Shown here in pieces: positions 33,873 to 42,374 of a DNA stretch of 64,000 nucleotides. A program made the position numbers and the translations under genes. How positions within the stretch are numbered: the first letter of the stretch is position 1; the number at the start of each line of letters is the position of its first letter. The stretch comes from Candidatus Saccharimonadota bacterium. GTDB lineage: Bacteria > Patescibacteriota > Saccharimonadia > Saccharimonadales > Saccharimonadaceae. The stretch lies in assembly GCA_017513905.1 (NCBI GenBank), contig JAFWMR010000006.1, positions 1 to 64,000 of the forward strand, written 5' to 3'. The notes under the pieces are model-generated. The model ran no database searches and was not told the origin of the DNA. It saw only the letters and a program-made list of their open reading frames with translations.

Positions 33873-35078
33873 ATGCGCGGAATCTGTCTATACCTACACA
33901 TCCATCAACCATGGCGCTTTCGCGCCTACTCAATATTCGACGTTTCTGTAAACGATAATTATTTTAACGATCCAGATTACAATTCAAAACAGTCTAACGA
34001 ACGTATTTTTCGCAAGGTAGCAGACAAAAGCTACCTGCCAATGTTTGATCTTCTAGAAAGAAACCTCAAGAAGCATAAAGATTTCAAGTTTTCACTCAGC
34101 ATCACTGGTGTTTGGCTAGAACAAGCCGAGCTTTGGATGCCAGAACTAGTTACTCGTCTACAGAAAATGGTCGCCACTGGTCGCGTTGAGCTCGTTGCTG
34201 AGACTTACTATCACTCCATGGCCTTCTTCTATTCTCGCGAAGAATTCGAGGCCCAGGTCAAACAACAAGTTGAGACCTTCAAACGCATCTTCGACTTCAC
34301 ACCTACAGTTTTCCGCAACACAGAGTTCTCTTATAACGACGCTGTCGGTGCCGCCGTAGAGAAGCTCGGTTTTAAGGCTTGCCTCTGCGAAGGCTGGGAC
34401 AAGATTCTCGGCTGGCGCAGTCCAAATTTCGTATATAAGGCTTCCGGTACCAAGAAGCTCAAACTTTTACTCAAGAACTATCGCTTGTCCGACGATATCG
34501 CTTTCCGTTTTAGCGACAAATCTTGGAAAGATTGGCCGCTTACAGTCGACCGTTACGAGTCTTGGTTGGAGAGCTCATGTAATGACGGCGAGACAGTTAA
34601 TCTCTTCATGGACTTTGAAACCTTTGGCGAACATCAATGGCGAGAAACCGGCATCTTTGACTTCATGAATCATCTTATCGACTCATGGCTCTCAAAAGAA
34701 GATCACAAGTTCCTCACCGTTGCAGAACGCGCCAATGAAACGCCTATTGGCGAGCTTTCCTATCCATGGACAGTCACTTGGGCTGATACCGAACGCGATC
34801 TTTCCGCCTGGATGGGAAACAAGCTCCAGGACGAGTCTATGTCTGCACTTTATGCGATGCGCGATAAAGTAATTGAGACCGCCAAGGCCCACAAAGACGA
34901 GCGACTTCTCGAAGATTTCCGCCGCCTTACTACTTCCGATCATGCCTACTACATGTGTACTAAATACTGGAACGACGGCGACGTCCATGCCTACTTCTCT
35001 GCCTATGATTCGCCATATGATGCATTTATGTATTTCCTAAATGTCCTTCGTAGTCTAGAATATAAACTAGACTCATGA
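33873..35078 (+). CDS. Glycoside hydrolase family 57 protein
   Basis: A 401-residue GH57 enzyme (alpha-amylase, 4-alpha-glucanotransferase or branching type). Conserved regions are LHIHQPWRFR at the N-terminus, the nucleophile Glu in FRNTEFSYND, the acid Asp in FMDFETFGEHQW and the C-terminal helical TSDHAYYM. It is close to the short cytoplasmic alpha-amylase class with a GT4 partner. AAGGGA precedes the ATG. Its TGA overlaps the next ATG (ATGA), so three genes are coupled. Confidence 0.9.
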   Translation: MRGICLYLHIHQPWRFRAYSIFDVSVNDNYFNDPDYNSKQSNERIFRKVADKSYLPMFDLLERNLKKHKDFKFSLSITGVWLEQAELWMPELVTRLQKMVATGRVELVAETYYHSMAFFYSREEFEAQVKQQVETFKRIFDFTPTVFRNTEFSYNDAVGAAVEKLGFKACLCEGWDKILGWRSPNFVYKASGTKKLKLLLKNYRLSDDIAFRFSDKSWKDWPLTVDRYESWLESSCNDGETVNLFMDFETFGEHQWRETGIFDFMNHLIDSWLSKEDHKFLTVAERANETPIGELSYPWTVTWADTERDLSAWMGNKLQDESMSALYAMRDKVIETAKAHKDERLLEDFRRLTTSDHAYYMCTKYWNDGDVHAYFSAYDSPYDAFMYFLNVLRSLEYKLDS

Positions 35079-36493
35079 AACGTTTTTTCTACGCAATATG
35101 GGAACACATAGAATACCTTTTTATCCTGGTCCTTTTTGTAGGAGTTTTTTACTTATCGTTTACCAGCAATTCTTACGCTGGGCCAGATTATCATACCTCT
35201 CCAGAATACGCCAATAGGCTCTTTGACGAGACGAGAGTTCATCGAATCGATGTCCAGATCGACGAAAAAAAACTAGCCTCGCTCCGTGAAAACCCAAAGG
35301 ACAAGACCAAGTACAGGACCACGGTTACAATCGACGGAGAAAAGTTAGAGAATGTTTCATTCTCGACTCGTGGCAATGGATCACTTAGCGCGGTTGCGGA
35401 ATTGGATTATTCTGATCGCTACAGTTATACACTCAACTTTCACAGATACAACGAGGCAGGTTCGTACTACGGGCTCGATAGACTTTCGTTGAATAGTCTT
35501 GCTGCTGACCCTAGCTATCTCAAGGATTATCTAGCCTATCGTATCGTAGCAGCAATTGGATTGGATTATCCTTTGACATCTTTCACTGAGCTATATATTA
35601 ACGGGGAGCCAAACGGTCTTTACTTAGCGACGGAGGGTATTGACAATACATTCCTTAAACGTACTAACTCTAGCCCAGATGCGGCGCTTTTCCACCCCAT
35701 ACCATATAGTTTTAATCACGACAAAATCAATCAAAACAGCAAGACGTCGTCGGTAAAAGAAGTCGATAGTGAAATGGAATGGATGGGGTATGGTGGCTCC
35801 GACTTAGTTTATGTTGGAGATGCTATAGAAGATTACAACGCAATCTTTGATAATGCTACAACTAAATATTCTCGCGCCGACGAAGTATTCGTTATCGATG
35901 CTATAGAATCACTCTCTGAATTTTCTTTAAAGTCCCCAGAAGATTATTGGGATATAGATTCTGTCATTAAGTTTTTTGTGGCAGCTAGCCTAATACCAAA
36001 TAGTGACAGTTATCTAGGGGGTACCTCGCAGAATTACTATCTTAAGCTTTCCAACGGCAAGCTCTCACTCATGCCGTGGGATTACGATTGCGCCTTCCAT
36101 CTGGAAAAGGAGTCTTATGATGATAATTACTCCTCAAATAGAAACAACGCTATTGGCTGGCCGATCGATTCGTTACTTATTGGTCCATCCAAGGACGAAC
36201 GCCCACTTTGGCGTCTCTTAGCAGACAACCCAGATTATTTAAACCGCTATCATGCTATTCTTCAAACTGTACTAGACGAATATATATTTAGCGGTGAATA
36301 TTTGCAAAGCTTAGAATCTGCATCTAGACTTATTCGTGGCTATGTCTATTCTGATCCAACTAAGTTAACCACAAACGAAGGATTTGAAGAAGAGGTTGAA
36401 TACTTACATCACTTCATTCCTGCTCGCGCAGATGCCATCCAACGTCAACTTTGGGGCATCGATTCGAGCACAAAGCCTAACAAGAAGGAATAA
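35075..36493 (+). CDS. Membrane-anchored CotH-family kinase-like protein
   Basis: A 472-residue protein with one N-terminal transmembrane helix (about 14-31) and an outer CotH domain. CotH proteins are atypical protein kinases first known from spore coats. Signatures are VSFSTRGNGS, the YINGEPNGLYLATEGID block, the active-site-like FFVAASLIPNSDSYLGGTSQ followed by NYYLK, and LMPWDYDCAF with the metal-binding Asp. Placement outside the membrane means it could phosphorylate surface proteins, as inferred for other exported CotH proteins. Its coupling to cytoplasmic glucan enzymes is unexplained. Confidence 0.85.
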   Translation: MKRFFYAIWEHIEYLFILVLFVGVFYLSFTSNSYAGPDYHTSPEYANRLFDETRVHRIDVQIDEKKLASLRENPKDKTKYRTTVTIDGEKLENVSFSTRGNGSLSAVAELDYSDRYSYTLNFHRYNEAGSYYGLDRLSLNSLAADPSYLKDYLAYRIVAAIGLDYPLTSFTELYINGEPNGLYLATEGIDNTFLKRTNSSPDAALFHPIPYSFNHDKINQNSKTSSVKEVDSEMEWMGYGGSDLVYVGDAIEDYNAIFDNATTKYSRADEVFVIDAIESLSEFSLKSPEDYWDIDSVIKFFVAASLIPNSDSYLGGTSQNYYLKLSNGKLSLMPWDYDCAFHLEKESYDDNYSSNRNNAIGWPIDSLLIGPSKDERPLWRLLADNPDYLNRYHAILQTVLDEYIFSGEYLQSLESASRLIRGYVYSDPTKLTTNEGFEEEVEYLHHFIPARADAIQRQLWGIDSSTKPNKKE

Positions 36494-36503
36494 AACTCAT
36501 TAA

Positions 36504-36534
36504 AACGCCCCCGCGCTTAGCGGGGGTTATTGTT
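36504..36534. terminator. Terminator between convergent genes
   Basis: CCCCCGC (36508-36514), loop GCTTA, GCGGGGG (36520-36526), flanked by A's on the left and TTATTGTT on the right; probably works in both directions. Confidence 0.8.
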
Positions 36535-36539
36535 GGGGG

Positions 36540-37376
36540 TCATAGATACAGTTGTTGCAATCCGGGCGGGACCTTTCCAGGGTCACAATCCGGTACTCTC
36601 GGATCAAACTTGTTGTACACGATGGCGTAGATGGCTTCATTGATACCCATAAAGAATGGCAGGAACGGATGCTTGCGGTACTTGACCAGCATATCTGCAT
36701 ACACCAAGTCGAAACACCGATCTGTTCTTACTAATCTACGGTATTTGTTGTCCTGTGCACTCAAGTTGGTACACAGGAAAATGGAGCCATTAATTCCGTG
36801 CGAATTAAGGTAAGCAATTCCGTTCAGAAAACCTTGCTTATCAAACAGTTTGCCGATATCAGTACCATCCCGTACTGCCGCGAATTGCTTCTGATGCTTC
36901 ACCTGTGCTGCTTCCGGAAAACCCACCATGAACTCGTCGAAGACCTGCTGCTCTTGCTCATCCTTTTTGGCGGTATCTCTACTGCCATCATCAGGCAAGT
37001 CGCCAATACTCGTCTCGCCGATCTCATGGAATACCACTTGCTCCACGATGTCTAACCATTGCGGTTGGAATCCATAGAGCCAAGGTATGAACTGTCCGAA
37101 GTAATCTTTAAACAGGATTACCGCGTTGACTAGATGGAAAATATGGTCGGCGTCTGTGACAGGATTATCCCAAGGCAGGAACGGATCCAGCACTGTAGGA
37201 TAGAATCGGAGCTTGTTATAGCCCACTCTCAGAACACGCCTCTGCTCTCCCATAAAAAGCATCTTTTCAACGTAATGAGCACAGCGTTCATCAAAGTCAG
37301 AAATAGCTTGTCTCAGGTAATCAAGTCCTTCTTTGGGTGTTTTTGCGGTATTCTTCATCCCATTCGCTTCACTCAC
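36540..37376 (-). CDS. HD-domain-like phosphohydrolase
   Basis: A 278-residue cytoplasmic protein. The HD-type metal site is visible as HIFHLVNAV followed by VVFHEIGETSIGDLPDD, similar to YfbR-like HD_3 nucleotidases but with His-Glu in place of His-Asp. A distal Asp (DLVYADMLVKYRKH) could complete the site. The substrate is unknown, with 5'-deoxynucleotides as a family guess. GTG 37376 is chosen because a near-perfect GGAGGTGAT sits 5 nt upstream; the longer open frame would start inside that Shine-Dalgarno. Confidence 0.75.
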   Translation of the reverse strand: MSEANGMKNTAKTPKEGLDYLRQAISDFDERCAHYVEKMLFMGEQRRVLRVGYNKLRFYPTVLDPFLPWDNPVTDADHIFHLVNAVILFKDYFGQFIPWLYGFQPQWLDIVEQVVFHEIGETSIGDLPDDGSRDTAKKDEQEQQVFDEFMVGFPEAAQVKHQKQFAAVRDGTDIGKLFDKQGFLNGIAYLNSHGINGSIFLCTNLSAQDNKYRRLVRTDRCFDLVYADMLVKYRKHPFLPFFMGINEAIYAIVYNKFDPRVPDCDPGKVPPGLQQLYL

Positions 37377-37421
37377 GTCTATCACCTCCAAACTCTCAAA
37401 GTCCGACCCACCAACCCAATC

Positions 37422-37430
37422 ATTCTATCA
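37422..37430 (-). promoter_or_regulatory. Extended -10 of the HD-domain gene
   Basis: Minus strand TG-A-TAGAAT (37422-37430), about 45 nt before the GTG start. Confidence 0.5.
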
Positions 37431-37468
37431 CAAATAGATAGGGAAGTACACGGATAAAACTACGCCAG

Positions 37469-38215
37469 TTATTTATAAATGACGTAGAACTTCGTCGACT
37501 CAGAGAGCTGGTTAAACAACTCTGATCGTGACAAATAAATAGCCATTTGTTCGGGGAAGAGCCAATCATCTTTCCTTGAGCCATCAGCATTGAAATCGGA
37601 TGGGATGAAGCCGACAAAATCATATTCCGAAGGCAAACTCGCATATACAATCAAAGTGTCTGTCTTTTTGTCCTCTTGTACGGTAATCTCGACTGGATCA
37701 ACTATGATAACAATCGCTTCTTGATCAAGATAATAATTCAATATATTGGAGTTCATAGCGGGAACGCCGTCAGCAGAAGAATAATTTAGATCATCGATGT
37801 TAATACTGAATTCATCTATAATTTCTGATGGAGCTGAACCATAATAATAGGATTGCTCGTTCTGTGATATATAATCTCGATGAGGATCGTCTTCTATTAA
37901 TTCAGCCAACGTCTTGTTCAATACTTCCACTTGCTTATGGTCCTCAGCCGTAACAATATCTGCGCTACCCGGTTCCTCTGGAGCCTCATGATCACCCCTA
38001 TCACTAATTACCACCACTATAGCTGTTATCAGAACTATAATTAACGCTACTGACGTAGTCATAAACGCAAGCAGCCCTTTTTTGCTTGAGCTGGATGTCG
38101 AATTTGAGCGTGAACTAGTTGGTCGAGGAGAGGTACTAATAGAATTCAGATAGTCCATGTTGGACATTCCTGACGTAGGGCGAGAGCCATGGTTATAGTT
38201 TTGATTTGTTGTCAT
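37469..38215 (-). CDS. Single-span membrane protein with Ser-rich tail
   Basis: I do not recognise a family. The 248-residue protein has a cytoplasmic N-terminus rich in Ser, Thr, Arg and Asn, one transmembrane helix at about 52-72, an acidic stretch, and an outer domain of about 150 residues containing ITVQEDKKTDTLIVYASLP. ATG 38215 lies 2 nt after the stop of the upstream gene; a TTG at 38224 in the same frame would overlap that gene. The two form one operon. Confidence 0.7.
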   Translation of the reverse strand: MTTNQNYNHGSRPTSGMSNMDYLNSISTSPRPTSSRSNSTSSSSKKGLLAFMTTSVALIIVLITAIVVVISDRGDHEAPEEPGSADIVTAEDHKQVEVLNKTLAELIEDDPHRDYISQNEQSYYYGSAPSEIIDEFSINIDDLNYSSADGVPAMNSNILNYYLDQEAIVIIVDPVEITVQEDKKTDTLIVYASLPSEYDFVGFIPSDFNADGSRKDDWLFPEQMAIYLSRSELFNQLSESTKFYVIYK

Positions 38216-38217
38216 GC

Positions 38218-39300
38218 TCAGCAATCCATTCTCGACCCACCAGTTTGAGAAGTAGGCACGTAATAATAATTATCATATGGGAATCTATTCTGATTCGTTA
38301 CTTTTCTGCAACCACTCCCGCTGCTATTCGTTCGCCACCCGCCAGTCACTCCAGGTATATTATTCCAAAGAACGCCATCGCCCCATGTTTCTAGAAATAG
38401 AAAATCAGAAGCGCTGAGATTACTACGGTTCGCACTCTTTTTCACGCCGACAATAACAGCAAAATGCCGTCGTATGTTGCTTCCGCCATCATTTATAGTA
38501 ACGCGATGTACTACTGGCTTACCAGCCATAATTTCGTCGTATGTGCCTTGGAATTTACTTTCGTTCTTGGAAGAGAATCCGGCACTTCGACCACGTCCGC
38601 CAGCGCTACAAGCATCAGCGGTGATAGTGTCGTAGTACATATCATAAGCTAAGTTCTTAGAAACGACGTCGCAATGTCCATTTTGAGCCGTAGATATACT
38701 ATAGTTACCGGCTAGATCGTACACTCTGCCATCGCTCTGGTTGATGTGATATCTCGCAACCTTATCCCGAATAAACTTGTTCAGTCCCGTATTGGCAGTA
38801 CCGTCATCTCTGACGCCATCGACTGTAATCTTGATCACATTGAAGTCCATATTGCACATCGTAAAATCGCGAACTCCGTGCTCTTCCTCACTAGCGGGTG
38901 GCTCTGTTGGTTCTTCTCCTGGTGGAGTAGTAGAAGGAGGAGGCGTAGGCGATTCAGGCGGTTCCTCCGGGCAAGAAGTTGTAGTGGTGTCCAGTGTTGA
39001 ATTAAGCACTCCCCCAGGAATCAAAAATTCGAGCATACCAAAGAATACTCCCCAGAAAATTATGCCAACGACTATATCGAACAATCGACGCTTCGCCTTA
39101 GTCTGACGCGCTACGTCCCCGGCTGCAGTCATATACATAATCCCGACTACGATAATCCCTATTACAGCAGCTGCGCCAATAAGAATAGTCAGTATATCTA
39201 TGCACTCTGCGATGACTTTATATATAGCGCCACCATCACAATAGTCACAAACTCTACCGAAGAGAGCAGTATCTACGCATTGCTCAATTCTAGCGGCCAT
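38218..39300 (-). CDS. Two-span membrane protein with cysteine-peptidase-like outer domain
   Basis: A 360-residue protein. The N-terminus has two hydrophobic helices (about 34-60 and 73-97) in a layout like VirB2/TrbC-type small pilin proteins (ILIGAAAVIGIIVVGIMYM). A Pro/Thr/Glu linker follows at about 110-140 and then a domain of about 220 residues. Within it NGHCDVVSKNLAYDMY, RRHFAVIVGVKK and FLFLETWGDG place Cys, His and Asp in the order of papain-fold (C39-like) peptidases. Catalysis is inferred from these motifs only. Its promoter is TG-C-TAAAAT at 39339-39347 and it is co-transcribed with the following gene. Confidence 0.65.
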   Translation of the reverse strand: MAARIEQCVDTALFGRVCDYCDGGAIYKVIAECIDILTILIGAAAVIGIIVVGIMYMTAAGDVARQTKAKRRLFDIVVGIIFWGVFFGMLEFLIPGGVLNSTLDTTTTSCPEEPPESPTPPPSTTPPGEEPTEPPASEEEHGVRDFTMCNMDFNVIKITVDGVRDDGTANTGLNKFIRDKVARYHINQSDGRVYDLAGNYSISTAQNGHCDVVSKNLAYDMYYDTITADACSAGGRGRSAGFSSKNESKFQGTYDEIMAGKPVVHRVTINDGGSNIRRHFAVIVGVKKSANRSNLSASDFLFLETWGDGVLWNNIPGVTGGWRTNSSGSGCRKVTNQNRFPYDNYYYVPTSQTGGSRMDC

Positions 39301-39338
39301 ACAAATCCATGTCGGTTATTGTCTTTTTCACTAATTAT

Positions 39339-39347
39339 ATTTTAGCA
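39339..39347 (-). promoter_or_regulatory. Extended -10 of the 39300 operon
   Basis: Minus strand TG-C-TAAAAT (39339-39347), with a leader of about 30 nt. Confidence 0.55.
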
Positions 39348-39478
39348 CAATTAAAATAAAATATTTGGCTCGCGAGCAATACCGAAAATATATATGGCGC
39401 AACATCGAATATCATGCTATACTAAGCATAAGTAGAGTAGTATTACTACATATAATTCGAGAGGTCATAAAACAAACT

Positions 39479-41149
39479 ATGCAAAACCATAAAATAACTA
39501 CCGTAGGAGGTATGCTATTATCTCTTACTCTTCTTTCTGGAGCCATCCTTTCTGCTCCAAAAGCTAATGCTGATACATCTGCTACGGTAGATCTCACAGT
39601 TAATGTTCCTGCTGCTTGTTCTCTCACTCCAGCTAATACTAGTCTAACTAAGACCATTAATCCTGGTACAAGTGATACTATTGGTACCAGTAATCTCAAA
39701 GCTGTTTGTAATGACCCAGAAGGTTTTGCTATATATGCTATTGGCTATACTAACAATACTCATGGCAATACTGACCTTATTACTGATCTAGGTACTGACT
39801 ATAGCATCCATACTGGAACTGGCACTTCTGCCTCCAACTGGAATATGACTATTACTAATGCAGAAACTACTGGGAACTATACTGCTACTATAGAAAATGG
39901 ATTCAACGAGCCTCATGTAGTTCCTGACGTTAATACAAAAATTGCCACTGTCGCTTCTGCTACCGATCAGGCAATCGGTACAAACTTAACCGCTACTTTT
40001 AATGCTTACATTGCTCCCAATCAAGTTGCTGGTACTTATGAGGGGAAGGTGAAGTTTACGTTGGTGCATCCGGCTGACGCACAAGCCCCCGCTAGTAGAC
40101 CAGCTACACTCGATGCTGGAGTAAACATTAATATCAAGATGAAGAACATGGCTAATGGGACTTCTAATGCTACATATAATACCATCGACAGCAGAATTAA
40201 ATCTATTGCCATGGCGGACACTCTTCCGGACGGCTTCGTAATTTCCGATGCTAACACGATTTCTTCAGCTAGTTCAGAATATCCTATTTATATTTTCTTC
40301 GACAATACCAACAACGCTGGCATTATGAATATTTACACCGAGGGAGCTGGAGTTTCCCTTAATACAGATTCGTCGCACTTATTCGGCTACATGCGATATC
40401 TTTCTGATTTACTGAACATCGGGGATTGGAGCACGTCTGAAGTGACAAGTATGCGCGAAATGTTTGAATCCACGGGCGACTTAGCTTCAACATTTTCTCT
40501 GGATCTCTCTAATTGGGATACTTCTAAAGTGGTGGATATGGGTTATATGTTTAACGCTGCCGGTCAATCCGCTTCCACTTGGTCTATTGGCGATCTCTCT
40601 AATTGGGATACGTCTAGCGTGACTAATATGGACCACATGTTTACTGGTACAGGCAGGAATATTTCCAACTTTTCTCTCGATCTTTCTAATTGGGATACTT
40701 CTAATGTGACAAATATGAATCACATGTTCTATGCAGTTGGCTACTCTGCTTCCACCTGGTCTATCGGTGATCTCTCTAATTGGAATACTTCCAGTGTAAC
40801 TAATATGGGCGATATGTTTGATCAAGCTGGCTACTCTGCTTCCACCTGGTCTATCGGTGATCTCTCTGATTGGGACACTTCAAACGTGACGAATATGGGC
40901 TCGATGTTCTACTATGCTGGCTACAACGCTTCCACCTTCTCCCTTGATCTCTCTTCTTGGGATACTTCTAATGTGACGAACATGAACTGGATGTTCTATG
41001 GTGCTGGTCACGACGCATCAAACTGGTCGATAACTATTCCTCGAACAAACGGAAACGGAATCAATAATACAGCTAGTCGTATATACGGAAAGACTTCATC
41101 AACCTACGTTGAACCAGACAGCGGCAAATCCTTTACGATAGCGCAATAA
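39479..41149 (+). CDS. BspA-like (DUF285 repeat) surface protein
   Basis: A 556-residue exported protein. ATG 39479 starts a clear signal peptide ending near APKANA; the longer open frame adds 38 residues without signal character. The first 200 residues are Thr/Asn-rich and beta-like. From about residue 310 there are seven repeats of 29-30 residues with the core LSNWDTSNVTNMNHMF, typical of BspA/DUF285 surface proteins of oral, gut and mollicute bacteria, implicated in adhesion. No C-terminal anchor is seen, so it is secreted or held non-covalently. TG-C-TATACT at 39415-39423 and TATAAT at 39451-39456 are candidate -10 boxes. Confidence 0.87.
   Translation: MQNHKITTVGGMLLSLTLLSGAILSAPKANADTSATVDLTVNVPAACSLTPANTSLTKTINPGTSDTIGTSNLKAVCNDPEGFAIYAIGYTNNTHGNTDLITDLGTDYSIHTGTGTSASNWNMTITNAETTGNYTATIENGFNEPHVVPDVNTKIATVASATDQAIGTNLTATFNAYIAPNQVAGTYEGKVKFTLVHPADAQAPASRPATLDAGVNINIKMKNMANGTSNATYNTIDSRIKSIAMADTLPDGFVISDANTISSASSEYPIYIFFDNTNNAGIMNIYTEGAGVSLNTDSSHLFGYMRYLSDLLNIGDWSTSEVTSMREMFESTGDLASTFSLDLSNWDTSKVVDMGYMFNAAGQSASTWSIGDLSNWDTSSVTNMDHMFTGTGRNISNFSLDLSNWDTSNVTNMNHMFYAVGYSASTWSIGDLSNWNTSSVTNMGDMFDQAGYSASTWSIGDLSDWDTSNVTNMGSMFYYAGYNASTFSLDLSSWDTSNVTNMNWMFYGAGHDASNWSITIPRTNGNGINNTASRIYGKTSSTYVEPDSGKSFTIAQ
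40415..41010 (+). repeat. Tandem 87-90 bp coding repeats
   Basis: Seven units encode the WDTS-x-V repeats. Neighbouring units are nearly identical in places: 40739-40777 and 40829-40867 match over 39 bp, implying recent duplication or gene conversion. Confidence 0.85.
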
Positions 41150-41163
41150 GTAGTTCTCGCAAG

Positions 41164-41191
41164 GCCGGCAGACGCAACGCTGCCGGTCTTT
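41164..41191 (+). terminator. Terminator of the BspA-like gene
   Basis: CCGGCAG (41165-41171), loop ACGCAACG, CTGCCGG (41180-41186), then TCTTTAT. Confidence 0.75.
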
Positions 41192-41204
41192 ATCGAGTAG
41201 CCAA

Positions 41205-41225
41205 CAAAAAAGGCCCTTACGGGCT
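41205..41225 (-). terminator. Terminator of tRNA-Ala(GGC)
   Basis: On the minus strand AGCCC, loop GTAA, GGGCC is followed by a T6 run, 14 nt beyond the tRNA 3' end. Confidence 0.65.
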
Positions 41226-41238
41226 ATTTTGACTTGAA

Positions 41239-41314
41239 TGGTGGAGTGCAGGAGATTCGAACTCCTCACCTCTTCCATGCCATGGAAGCGCTCTACCAAA
41301 TGAGCTAGCACCCC
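41239..41314 (-). tRNA. tRNA-Ala(GGC), CCA encoded
   Basis: A 76-nt cloverleaf on the minus strand: acceptor GGGGTGC with GCACTCC including the G3-U70 alanine identity pair, anticodon loop ATGGCAT giving GGC, T-loop TTCGAAT and encoded CCA. Confidence 0.95.
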
Positions 41315-41329
41315 ATTGGATGTGTTTAT

Positions 41330-41338
41330 ATTTTAGCA
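41330..41338 (-). promoter_or_regulatory. Extended -10 of tRNA-Ala(GGC)
   Basis: Minus strand TG-C-TAAAAT (41330-41338), 15 nt before the tRNA 5' end; back-to-back with the trpS promoter. Confidence 0.6.
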
Positions 41339-41344
41339 CGAGTA

Positions 41345-41353
41345 TGCTAAGAT
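41345..41353 (+). promoter_or_regulatory. Extended -10 of trpS, leaderless
   Basis: TG-C-TAAGAT (41345-41353), 6 nt before ATG 41360. With the divergent box it forms the inverted repeat TTAGCA-N6-TGCTAA. Confidence 0.6.
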
Positions 41354-41359
41354 GTAAAC

Positions 41360-42373
41360 ATGAAAAGGACAATTCTCACCGGTCTTCGCGTCAATAGCGA
41401 GCTCACTTTAGGCAACTATTTGGGTGCATTACTTCCCATGGTTCGCCTTGCAAATAAATACTCTAAGGAATACACGGTTAACATTTTCGTGCCAGATCTT
41501 CACTCTATTATCTCCAGTGTCGACGGTACGCTTCGTGACAATACTATCAGAAGCATCAAATACTATCTTGCGGCCGGCCTAGAATTAAACGAGAATGTCC
41601 ATATCTATCGCCAGTCTCATGTCCCTGCCCATACGGAGCTAGCCTGGGTTCTGAACTGTATCGCTACCATGGGTGAGATGTCTCGTATGACTCAGTACAA
41701 GGAAAAGTCCGAGGGTAAGTCTTCGACCAACGTTGGCATCTTTGACTACCCAGTTCTCATGGCTGCCGATATTTTATTGTACGATGCATCATTTATTCCG
41801 GTCGGCGAAGATCAGTTCCAGCACATTGAGCTTACGCGCAATCTTGCTGAGCGTTTCAATAATCGCTTCGGCGAGACGTTTGTTGTGCCAGAAGAGACCA
41901 GGAAGCAAGCTGAGTTTATGGGCGTAGATAATGGCATCCGTATCCGTGACCTCGTCAATCCTGACAAGAAGATGTCCAAGTCTACAGCAGGGGAGAACTC
42001 CAAGATCATGCTTTCTGATATTCCAGAACAAGCCGCCAAGAAGATTATGGGAGCAACTACCGACTCTCTAGGAAACATCAATTTCGACCTCACGAATCAA
42101 CCTGGCATTTCTAATCTTCTCCAGATCGAAGCTTTGATCAACGACCGTCCGCTAGGTGAAGTTATTCGCGAATGGCAGGGTAAATCTCGCTATGGTGACC
42201 TCAAGAAACAAGTCGCCTCTAGTGTCCAGCAGCTTCTCACTGATTTTCAGGCCAAATTCTCCGCTATTTCCGATTCTGATATCGAGAATCTTCTTCCAGA
42301 AGGCGAAGCTTACGCTAACGATATCGCAAACAAGAAGCTCGCCGAGGTCTACCAGAAGGTAGGTTTACGTTAA
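41360..42373 (+). CDS. trpS: Tryptophanyl-tRNA synthetase
   Basis: TrpRS charges tRNA-Trp, whose gene lies at 28278 in this window. The 337-residue class I enzyme has the HIGH-equivalent LGNYLGA near the N-terminus, the tryptophan pocket region FDYPVLMAADILLY, VGEDQFQHIELTRNLAERFN and the KMSKS loop DKKMSKST. Length is standard. It starts leaderless and is followed after one base by the RluD-type gene. Confidence 0.97.
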   Translation: MKRTILTGLRVNSELTLGNYLGALLPMVRLANKYSKEYTVNIFVPDLHSIISSVDGTLRDNTIRSIKYYLAAGLELNENVHIYRQSHVPAHTELAWVLNCIATMGEMSRMTQYKEKSEGKSSTNVGIFDYPVLMAADILLYDASFIPVGEDQFQHIELTRNLAERFNNRFGETFVVPEETRKQAEFMGVDNGIRIRDLVNPDKKMSKSTAGENSKIMLSDIPEQAAKKIMGATTDSLGNINFDLTNQPGISNLLQIEALINDRPLGEVIREWQGKSRYGDLKKQVASSVQQLLTDFQAKFSAISDSDIENLLPEGEAYANDIANKKLAEVYQKVGLR

Positions 42374-42374
42374 T

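Noticed and set aside
36552-37457. Plus-strand frames opposite the HD-domain gene
   Set aside because: Short, overlapping frames without start signals; the minus-strand gene has a near-perfect Shine-Dalgarno and HD-type motifs.
39365-39478. Upstream start for the BspA-like protein
   Set aside because: The added residues precede an obvious signal peptide and overlap candidate -10 boxes.
40438-41010. CRISPR-like spaced repeats
   Set aside because: The repeats are in frame, have no unique spacers and encode DUF285 units; no cas genes are present.
41853-41861. TGn-TATAAT-like strings inside coding genes as extra promoters
   Set aside because: In A/T-rich coding sequence such strings occur by chance; only those next to a plausible start or RNA gene were kept.
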